DNA of 64,000 nt, from positions 1-64,000 of the forward strand of contig WGOC01000036.1 of the NCBI GenBank assembly GCA_016124235.1. Direction: 5' to 3'. Positions within the stretch are counted from its first letter, which is position 1, and each line of letters starts with the position of its first letter. A program made the position numbers and the translations under genes. Shown here piece after piece: positions 47,438 through 54,837 of this stretch. The stretch comes from a bacterium (GTDB lineage: Bacteria > Verrucomicrobiota > Verrucomicrobiia > Limisphaerales > RI-55). Below the pieces are notes generated by a model, which did not search any database, was not told the DNA's origin, and worked only from the letters and a program-made list of their open reading frames with translations.

Positions 47438-48313
47438 CCGGTTCGTTCGCCGCATCTTCGTCAGGCGGCGGCGCAAGAGTAGGACAGGCATCCTGCCTGT
47501 CATCATTCGGTCGACCATCCGAGCCTAAAAAGGTGGGGCGGGCACTCCGTGCGCGCCTTCGGTCGCTCGTCCGGGAAGAATCGCATGTTGTATCCCCATC
47601 AATCTTGATCAGCGATAATCAGCGTCCATCAGCGGTTAAATCATTCCGCTTTGTTTGTTCTGAACACTGATCACTTGTCACTAAATTCCGTTTCCGCGGT
47701 TAAAAAAAAATGGTAGGGCGAAGCTCCGCTGAGCCGTCGACCATCGATTCAGTATTCTGACTCCTAGGTTCTTACGTGGGACTCCTCGTCATGAATTTGC
47801 GCGGTCTGTGCTTTTTTGTGGCTGAATCCACATTGATCAGCGGCCCCAAGAGTAGGACAGGCATCCTGCCTGTCAGCCTTTCAGTAGCTCACCCGGGTTT
47901 TCAAAGGGTCGAGCGACCGGTCTGAACGTTCCCGATGGAGTTTGAACCGCCGCTCTCAAAATTTGGATCAGCGTTCATCAGCGGTTAAATCATTCCGCGT
48001 TGTTTGATCTGAAAACTGAAAACTGATTACTTGTCCACTCCTCACTCATCACTCACCACCAACTACGGTTCACTCATCACTGATTACCGATCTCCGATCG
48101 CTAGGAGAAACGTACTCCGCGAATGTCGCGACAGTTCGTAATGTAACCTCCTCACTTCCAGACGGTTTTCCTTAAGATCTTGGAGGTTGCGAATGCGTCT
48201 TTTATAAACGGGAAGTTCTGAGAGGGTTGGAGTTAAACCGGTCTTGGGAGAGCGGGCGGTCAACCTCTTGGTGGCCCTGGAAACCAAATCAAATAAGAAA
48301 AGTGGGAAATACA
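47438..48313 (+). repeat. Repeat mosaic followed by a unique leader
   Basis: GACAGGCA/TGCCTGTC hairpins with loop TCC at 47483-47501 and 47856-47874. A GGCGGGCAC/GTGCGCGCC hairpin at 47537-47557 lies in a stretch shared with 49121-49200. Repeats end near 48100. From there to 48313 the sequence is unique and may hold the promoter and untranslated leader of the VPDGG-CTERM gene. Confidence 0.8.
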
Positions 48314-48943
48314 ATGAGAGGAAAATCCATTTCACAATATGTCGTTTTCACATCCATTCTGACCGTCGTTTGCTCGGCAAGTGCGGTTCCAGTACAATTC
48401 GATTTACGTGACACCTCCGCAACTTCGGAAATTGAATCCGGCACAATTGTCCGGTCGGGGATCACGGCAACACTCACCCCGTTGGTCGACGGTGGTTCTG
48501 GCAGCCTTAATCAGACTTCCTCGGGGTTTGGCATCAATGCCGTCGGCGGCGGCGACGATACTGATGCGATTGATGGTGATGAGGGCGCCGAGACAATTGC
48601 TATCCGCTTTGATGTCGACGTCATTTGGCAGCAGTTCACGGTTTCCTCCTTCGGTTCGAGTGACGAGGGCCGGGTGACGATCGGAGCATTTTCACCTGTG
48701 GCGATCGGCGCAAGCGGCTCCCAAGTGTTTGGCACGAACAACGAACTCGTTGCCGGTAATCAGGTCTTGGTGAGTTACGTCGCCGGAAACGGCTTTAGTT
48801 TTGACTCGTTTACTGTCGAACCCTGGATTCGTTCGGGCACGACTGATTCCAATTCGGTCCCCGATGGCGGTGCCACGATCGCCCTCCTCGGTTTGTCATT
48901 CGCCGGATTTAGCCTGCTAAACCGCCACCGAAAGCAATCGTAA
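48314..48943 (+). CDS. VPDGG-CTERM sorting-domain protein
   Basis: 209 residues from ATG 48314 with a signal peptide ending near SASA (21-24). The mature part is acidic and beta-rich with no recognised domain. The C-terminus has VPDGG at 182-186, a hydrophobic segment to about 202 and a basic NRHRK tail, the tripartite signal recognised by exosortases (VPDSG-CTERM type of Verrucomicrobiota). After cleavage it would be exported and possibly coupled to exopolysaccharide. Low cysteine content and Gly/Ser/Thr/Asp richness are typical. No exosortase is in the window. Confidence 0.88.
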   Translation: MRGKSISQYVVFTSILTVVCSASAVPVQFDLRDTSATSEIESGTIVRSGITATLTPLVDGGSGSLNQTSSGFGINAVGGGDDTDAIDGDEGAETIAIRFDVDVIWQQFTVSSFGSSDEGRVTIGAFSPVAIGASGSQVFGTNNELVAGNQVLVSYVAGNGFSFDSFTVEPWIRSGTTDSNSVPDGGATIALLGLSFAGFSLLNRHRKQS

Positions 48944-49656
48944 ATATCTGCATCAGGAGCCGCATAGCGCTTTCCCATCATTTATGCAGATCGGGGTTCG
49001 TCCGTCCTGATCGATGCCCCAAGAGTAGGACAGGCATCCTGCCTGTCATTCATCTGTATTCGATTTGTCGTAACGGTTTATTCATTCCGCATTCCGCCCT
49101 TCGCGCTCCGCGGTAAGAATGGTGGGGCGCGCACTCCGTGCGCGCCTCCAGTCGCTCGTCCGGGAAAGATTACATGTTGTATCCCCATCAATCTTGATCA
49201 GGGTGAATTCGCGCCAATCAACGGTTGAATCATTGCGCTTTGTCTGATCTGAAAACTGAAAACTGATTACTTGTCCACTCCTCACTCATCACTCCTCACT
49301 GATTACTGATTACTAAACTCCGTTTCCACGGTTGAAAAATGGTGGGGCGAAGCTCCGCTGAGCATTTGTGCATTAAATCCGCCTTGGCGCTAATTCGTGG
49401 TATCACGATCAGCAAAGCTGAAAACGTCACTCGGGAAACTTACTTGTGGCAGGCGAGGGTAGCCCATTCGCGTAAAACGGTTGAGATCAGCGTTTGATCC
49501 GCAAGTATCCGTGGCTCCAGCTTCCAACTCCTGACTTCTGGATCCCCCGATCCGCTGCGCTTGATCTGAAAACTGATTACTGATTACTTGTTTACTAACG
49601 ACTGCCATCTGCCATCTTTCAACTCTCAACTTCCAGCTCCTGACTCCTGACCCAAC
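48944..49656 (+). repeat. Repeat mosaic, 713 bp
   Basis: GACAGGCA/TGCCTGTC hairpin at 49029-49047. A perfect 9-bp hairpin GGCGCGCAC/GTGCGCGCC with loop TCC is at 49126-49146, the best-paired member of its family. The 46244-46335 unit recurs near 49380-49475. Heptamers CTGAAAA, CACTCAT and CTGATTA follow. No gene is seen. Confidence 0.83.
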
Positions 49657-50535
49657 ATGAAAGGCATCATCCTCGCCGGCGGCGCCGGTTCCCGACTTTA
49701 TCCGTTAACCTTGGTTGCGAGCAAACAGCTCCAACCGGTTTACGACAAACCCATGGTTTATTATCCGCTCACGACCCTGATCGAAGGTGGTGTGCGCGAG
49801 ATTTGTCTGATTTCCACTCCGCACGATTTGCCACGCTTCAAACAACTCTTGGGCGACGGCTCTCGATTCGGTGTGAAGTTTGACTATCGGGAACAGGCCA
49901 AGCCGGAAGGCATTGCCCAGGCGTTCTTGATCGCGGAATCGTTCATCGCCCGCGACCCCGTAACCCTCATTCTCGGTGATAATATTTTTTACGGTGGCGA
50001 CACCTTCCAACGGGCGTTTGATGAGTTTAAGTCGGGCGCAACGATATTTGGCTATCACGTGTTGGATCCCGAACGCTACGGCGTGGTGGAGTTCGATGCG
50101 GAAGGCGTTGCCGTCTCCATCGAGGAAAAACCGAAGCAACCCAAGAGCAGCTACGCAGTGCCCGGCCTTTATATTTACGACAACCAGGTTGTGGAGATTA
50201 CCAAAAGCATGAAACCCTCCGCTCGCGGCGAGCTGGAGATCACCAGTGTGAATGTGGAATACCTTCGTCGCAAGGAGCTTCACGTCGTTCGGCTCAACCG
50301 CGGATTCGCTTGGTTGGACGCCGGAACGAGTTCCAGTCTCCACGAAGCCTCTGCTTACGTGCAAACCATCGAAAAGCGGGCCGGCATCAAGATCGGCTGT
50401 CCGGAAGAAGCCGCCTTCCATCGGGGCCAATTATCTCTCGATAACTTGGAATCCGTCGTGACCAGCATTCCAAATTGCGAATACCGCCAGTATCTGCAAA
50501 ACGTGATTTCCGAAGCCCGCCGTTTGGCAAAATAA
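49657..50535 (+). CDS. rfbA: Glucose-1-phosphate thymidylyltransferase
   Basis: 292 residues. GGAGSRLYPLTLVASKQLQP is the nucleotide-binding signature, with YDKPMVYYPLTTLI and LGDNIFYG next, all diagnostic of RmlA. It makes dTDP-glucose from dTTP and glucose-1-phosphate, the first step toward dTDP-rhamnose and related sugars. The RmlB gene is 2.2 kb downstream. The intervening gene encodes an RmlD-like enzyme. Confidence 0.95.
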   Translation: MKGIILAGGAGSRLYPLTLVASKQLQPVYDKPMVYYPLTTLIEGGVREICLISTPHDLPRFKQLLGDGSRFGVKFDYREQAKPEGIAQAFLIAESFIARDPVTLILGDNIFYGGDTFQRAFDEFKSGATIFGYHVLDPERYGVVEFDAEGVAVSIEEKPKQPKSSYAVPGLYIYDNQVVEITKSMKPSARGELEITSVNVEYLRRKELHVVRLNRGFAWLDAGTSSSLHEASAYVQTIEKRAGIKIGCPEEAAFHRGQLSLDNLESVVTSIPNCEYRQYLQNVISEARRLAK

Positions 50536-51267
50536 GATCGTCGGGAGCGATCGCATGCTGCGGTCCGTGTTGATCCCTGGCTTGGGTCAAGCTCACCGTC
50601 CTCCGTCATCCGGCTCGGCTCCGCTTGCAGCATTCCAGCTCCTGACTTCTGACTCCTGAATTCAACCTTCGGCTTCGCATTAATTCGTGATATCAGAATC
50701 AACAGCACCAAGGGCAAAGCCCTCTGACCCATTTCCGCTTTCTGCTTTCAGCTCTCAGCTTTTAAACAATCCGCGTCAATCAGCGGTTAAATCATTCCGC
50801 TGTCTTTGAACTGAAAACTGATCACTTGTTCACTTGTCACTCATCACTAAACTCCGTTTCCTTAGTTAGAAAATGGTAGGGCGAAGCTCCCGCTGAGCCG
50901 TCGATATTCGATTCAGTATTCTGGCTCCTGACTCCTAACTTCCGACTCCTTGCCGAAAATTTGCATCCATCAGCGGTTAATTCATTCCGCTTTGCCTGAT
51001 CTGAAAACTGAAAACTGAAGACTGATCACTTGTTCACTTGTCACTCATCACTAAACTCCGTTTCCGCGGTCAAACGATGGTGGGGCGAAACTCCCGTTGA
51101 GCCATTTGCAAACGCTGCAGCATTCCAGCTCCTGCCTCCTGGCTCCCAGCTGTCATCGTCCGGATCGGTAATTCTCACCCCATGTCGCCAATCCGCCTCA
51201 AAACAAATTTTTTTACTGAACACTGGCTTGCCCGTGTTCCTGTCTGTTTACTCCGCGCTTTAAGAAA
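50536..51267 (+). repeat. Repeat mosaic, 732 bp
   Basis: A hairpin GATCGCA/TGCGGTC with loop TGC is at 50549-50565, a variant of the GGACCGCA module with one T.G pair. The INNTKGKAL-type relic is near 50694, and GGGCGAAGCTCCCGCTGAGC-type phrases are near 50880 and 51085. CTGAAAA heptamers occur throughout. No gene is seen. Confidence 0.8.
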
Positions 51268-52275
51268 ATGATTACCTTGCTTGGATCCACCGGTTACATC
51301 GGTCAGGCCTTTGCCGCCGAATTGAATCGCCGCGGTCTGGCCTTCGAGGCTCTGACCCGCTCGCAACTCGATTACACCCGGTTCGAAGATTTTTTGGCCT
51401 ACCTGCGTCGCGCGAAGCCGGCCTTTGTCATCAATGCCGCCGGCTACACCGGCAAACCCAACGTCGATGCCTGCGAGACCGCGAAGGCCGACACGCTCCA
51501 GGGCAACACGTTGTTTCCAGCGATGCTCGGGCATGCGTGTGCGGCCACCGACACCCCGTGGGGTCATGTATCGTCTGGCTGCATCTACTCCGGCGCGAAA
51601 GTGGTCGAGCAGGGTGTCGAGCGCATTGAGCCGGATCTGACCAAACCAAACCTCCGGGAGCATTATCGAAGTTCGATCCCCCTCTCCTCCTCGATCAAGG
51701 AGAGGGCCGGGGAGAGGAGTCGATCCGAAGCTGTTTTCTTTCGCGGCTTCACCGAAACGGACACGCCTAATTTCTCGTTTCGCTCGCCGCCGTGCAGTTT
51801 TTATAGTGGCACCAAGGCGCTGGGCGAAGAGGCCATCGCGGGTGTCGGACGCAGCTACATCTGGCGGTTGCGGATCCCCTTTGACGAGTTTGACAATGCC
51901 CGGAATTACCTCTCGAAGGTGCAACGTTACTCCAAGGTGTACGACAACGTGAATTCCATCTCACATCGACGCGATTTCGTCGCCGCCTGCATCGACACTT
52001 GGGAAAAGCGGGTCCCGTTTGGCACCTACAATGTGACCAACCCGGGCGCCGTCACCACGCGACAGGTCGTCGAAGCCATTCAACGTATTCTCAAGCCGGA
52101 CCGCTCGTTTGAGTTCTGGGAAAGCGATGAGGAGTTTTACAAAGTCGCCGCCAAGACGCCGCGCTCAAACTGCATCATGGACGTCTCCAAAATCCTCGGC
52201 GCGGGAATCAAAATCCGGTCCGTGGAGGAAGCCTTGGAAGACTCCCTGCGCAACTGGCAACCCGAAACAAAGTAA
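51268..52275 (+). CDS. dTDP-4-dehydrorhamnose reductase-like SDR with an inserted palindrome
   Basis: 335 residues. GSTGYIGQ is the NAD(P) motif, INAAGYTGKPNVDACE the conserved RmlD-type loop, and YSGTK the catalytic Y-x-x-x-K. Between 51640 and 51755 the protein has a basic, low-complexity stretch (around SSIPLSSSIKERAGERSR) that related proteins replace with a shorter acidic loop as I remember them. The DNA here is a GA-rich palindrome (51680-51717) flanked by TCGATCC direct repeats (51673-51679, 51720-51726). The rest fits a sugar-nucleotide reductase or epimerase. Confidence 0.82.
   Translation: MITLLGSTGYIGQAFAAELNRRGLAFEALTRSQLDYTRFEDFLAYLRRAKPAFVINAAGYTGKPNVDACETAKADTLQGNTLFPAMLGHACAATDTPWGHVSSGCIYSGAKVVEQGVERIEPDLTKPNLREHYRSSIPLSSSIKERAGERSRSEAVFFRGFTETDTPNFSFRSPPCSFYSGTKALGEEAIAGVGRSYIWRLRIPFDEFDNARNYLSKVQRYSKVYDNVNSISHRRDFVAACIDTWEKRVPFGTYNVTNPGAVTTRQVVEAIQRILKPDRSFEFWESDEEFYKVAAKTPRSNCIMDVSKILGAGIKIRSVEEALEDSLRNWQPETK
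51673..51726 (+). repeat. GA-rich palindromic repeat inside a coding sequence
   Basis: Arms CCCTCTCCT (51680-51688) and AGGAGAGGG (51698-51706) can pair. A second GGAGAGG (51711-51717) offers an alternative. This type of palindrome is usually intergenic in GC-rich bacteria. It lies in frame within the RmlD-like gene and adds no stop codon. A 7-bp direct repeat TCGATCC flanks it, 47 bp apart start to start. Confidence 0.75.
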
Positions 52276-52715
52276 ATGGCCAAATTGACTTCGCTGGCAT
52301 CCTCGTCCTTGGGGAGCGCACCCGTCTCGGGTGCCACCAGCTGGCGTCTCGCCAGCTGGCTGTGTTGGTCGCCACAAACCAACCGCAGTTTCAATAGGTG
52401 GGGCGGGCTCTCTGACCTGGCCTCGGTGCTGAATAAACTGACCACTGATAACTGATAACTGATAACTGATAACTGATAACTAAACAACCACCCTTCGGAG
52501 GGCCGAGTTCCACGAGGGCCCAACCATTATGTTGGTGGGGCGAAGCCCCGCTGAGCCATTCGCATTCAAACAGTCTTTTAAGTGTCTCCTTGTGGAAAAT
52601 GAGCGTTCATCAGCGCGGATCGGCGGTTAAATCACTCCGCTTCGCTTGATCTGAAAACTGAACACTGAAAACTGATGACTTCTTCACTGATTACTGATTA
52701 CTGATTACTGAAAAC
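52276..52715 (+). repeat. Repeat mosaic with composite hairpin and CTGATAA array
   Basis: Composite hairpin at 52318-52359: GCACCCG/CGGGTGC with loop TCT, then CCAGCTGGCG/CGCCAGCTGG with loop TCT. Five perfect CTGATAA units lie at 52445-52479. A GGGCC/GGCCC pair (52500-52521) precedes a GGGGCGAAGCCCCGCTGAG phrase. No gene is seen. Confidence 0.85.
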
Positions 52716-53759
52716 ATGAACTTACTTATCACTGGCGGCGCCGGTTTCATCGGTTCCAATTTGGTCCAACACGTCATTGAGCAGTCGGACATCAAGAAGC
52801 TCGTCAACCTCGATTGCCTGACTTATGCCGGCCATCCCGAGAATCTTGAACCCGTCGCCGGCCATCCGAAATACGTCTTTGAGCAGGTGGACCTCCGCGA
52901 CAAAGCCGAAACGCTGCGTGTCGTCCGCGATCACGGAATCACCCACGTCATGCATCTCGCCGCCGAATCGCACGTGGACCGCTCCATTTCCGGTCCGGGC
53001 GACTTCATCCACACCAATGTCGTCGGCACGTTTAACTTGCTCGAAGCCTGCCGCGAATGCTGGTTGACTCCGCAATCCGCAATCCGCAATCCGCAATCGG
53101 AAGTCCGCTTCCATCACGTTTCGACGGACGAAGTGTACGGCAGCCTCGGCGAAACCGGGTTCTTCACCGAAACGACGCCTTACGCTCCGAACTCGCCGTA
53201 CTCTGCAAGCAAAGCCTCCAGCGATCTTTTGGTCCGGGCCTATCACCACACCTACAAATTACCGGCGGTGATCACCAACTGTTCGAACAATTACGGCCCT
53301 TACCAATTTCCCGAAAAGCTCATCCCGGTTGTCATTCAAAAAGTGCTCAGCCGCCAGTCAATCCCTGTGTATGGGAAGGGCCTCAACATCCGGGATTGGT
53401 TGTTTGTGCGCGATCATGCCGAAGCGCTTTGGACCGTGTTACGCACGGGCAAGCTCGGCGAGACGTACAACATCGGTGGCAACAACGAGAAAACCAACAT
53501 CGATATCGTCGGACAGATTTGTGATATCGTGGATGAATTACGATCGGACTTGGGCGGCAATTCCCGCGGCTTGATCAGTTTCGTCACGGACCGGCCGGGA
53601 CACGATTTCCGCTACGCGATCGACGCCTCCAAAATCAAACGCGATCTGGGATGGGAACCCGCCTACACCTTTGAACGCGGCATTCGCGAAACCGTGAAGT
53701 GGTACCTCGACAACCAAACCTGGGTCACCGCCGTCACCACAAAACCGCACCAAGAGTAG
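52716..53759 (+). CDS. rfbB: dTDP-glucose 4,6-dehydratase with in-frame heptamer repeat
   Basis: 347 residues. GGAGFIGSN binds [13 protein letters not shown] carries the catalytic acidic pair, and [19 protein letters not shown] the Y-x-x-x-K. It converts dTDP-glucose to the 4-keto-6-deoxy form. Between EACRECW and the RFHHVSTDE strand the protein reads [13 protein letters not shown], encoded by four 7-nt units (53068-53095). The stop TAG at 53757-53759 lies within the intergenic AAGAGTAGGACAGGC module, so the last residues come from a junction with the repeat. Confidence 0.94.
   Translation: MNLLITGGAGFIGSNLVQHVIEQSDIKKLVNLDCLTYAGHPENLEPVAGHPKYVFEQVDLRDKAETLRVVRDHGITHVMHLAAESHVDRSISGPGDFIHTNVVGTFNLLEACRECWLTPQSAIRNPQSEVRFHHVSTDEVYGSLGETGFFTETTPYAPNSPYSASKASSDLLVRAYHHTYKLPAVITNCSNNYGPYQFPEKLIPVVIQKVLSRQSIPVYGKGLNIRDWLFVRDHAEALWTVLRTGKLGETYNIGGNNEKTNIDIVGQICDIVDELRSDLGGNSRGLISFVTDRPGHDFRYAIDASKIKRDLGWEPAYTFERGIRETVKWYLDNQTWVTAVTTKPHQE
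53068..53095 (+). repeat. Heptamer repeat inside rfbB
   Basis: One CTCCGCA and three ATCCGCA units, 28 bp. They match the CTCCGCA/TTCCGCA heptamers of the intergenic array at 54051-54239. The reading frame is kept through a surface loop before the catalytic S-T-D-E motif. Confidence 0.88.
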
Positions 53760-54837
53760 GACAGGCATCCTGCCTGTCAGGAATCTGTGTCCTTCCGTGT
53801 CCATCCGTGGCAAAAGAGACTTCGTCCTCGTCCTCGCTCTCGTCGTCGTCGTTCTCGAGCAGGGATTGCACGTTGCTATCCATCTTAATCTGAATCGCCC
53901 GTTCCAAGGTGGGGCGGGCTCTCCGAGCACGCCTCGTCGACTGCCCGGGAGGGACCGAATGCTGCGGAAAATAGCAATCAGCGTTCATCAGCGGTTAAAT
54001 CGTCCCGCTTACTTTGAACTGAACACTGAACACTGATTACTACTCGATGATTCCGCATTCCGCATTCCGCACTCCGCACTCCGCACTCCGCACTCCGCAC
54101 TCCGCACTCCGCACTCCGCACTCCGCACTCCGCACTCCGCACTCCGCACTCCGCACTCCGCACTCCGCGTTTCGCACTCCGCGTTTCGCACTCCGCATTT
54201 CGCACTCCGCATTTCGCACTCCGCGTTTCGCACTCCGCATTTTAAAATTTGGTAGGGCGAAGCTCCCGCTGAGCCCTCATCGGTCCTCTTGGGTGCCCCG
54301 TTTCGGAGGGCCGAGTTCCACGAGGCCCCGATCACTTCAGGGGTAGGGCGAAGCGCCTGCTGAGCCTTTGGTACTTGAATCTGCTTTCGCAAAAATTCGC
54401 GTCATTCCCCTAAAACCAGTTTTGTTCTTTATGCGCCTCTTCGTGGCAAAGTAACGTCGGAATCTGGGCAAGAGTAGGACAGGCATCCTGCCTGTCAGGA
54501 ATCTGCTTTCCGTGTAAATCTGTGTCTATCCGTGGCTAAGACAGCTTCGTCCTCGTCCTCGGGAGCGACGTCCGTTGATCAGGATCGACGGTTTTGAAAG
54601 TGGGGCGGGCTCTCCGAGCACGCCTCGTCGACTGCCCGGGAGGGACCGCATGCTGCGGTCCGATAAATCTCTATCAGCGTCCATCAGCGGTTAAATCATT
54701 CCGTTTTGTTCAATCTGAGAACTGAAAACTCAAAACTGATTACTTGTTTACTGATCACTGCTTACCACCTCTGCACCTCAGCGGTGGAATCACAATTCTG
54801 ACTACAATCTCCCAGCTTCCATCTCCTGTTTCTTATC
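53760..54837 (+). repeat. Repeat mosaic with a 27-unit heptamer array
   Basis: The array spans 54051-54239: three TTCCGCA, 13 perfect CTCCGCA (54072-54162), then alternating CTCCGCR and TTTCGCA. GACAGGCA/TGCCTGTC hairpins are at 53760-53778 and 54478-54496. GGCGGGCTC/GAGCACGCC hairpins with loop TCC are at 53913-53933 and 54604-54624. A GGACCGCA/TGCGGTCC hairpin is at 54643-54661, and GGGCC/GGCCC at 54308-54328. Open frames on both strands through the array are repeat translations. Confidence 0.9.

Noticed and set aside
35400-48943. Exosortase gene
   Set aside because: No multi-spanning protein with the exosortase Cys/Arg/His pattern was found; it must lie elsewhere if present.
54047-54346. 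Open frame on the + strand with ALRTPHS repeats
   Set aside because: Same array in another frame; all frames stay open because the heptamer unit contains no stop.
54009-54392. Open frames on the minus strand encoding RSAECGV repeats
   Set aside because: They are translations of the heptamer array 54051-54239 and have no start signal or homology apart from the repeat.
24774-54837. Insertion sequences as the source of the repeats
   Set aside because: No transposase gene or relic and no terminal inverted repeats of IS size were seen.
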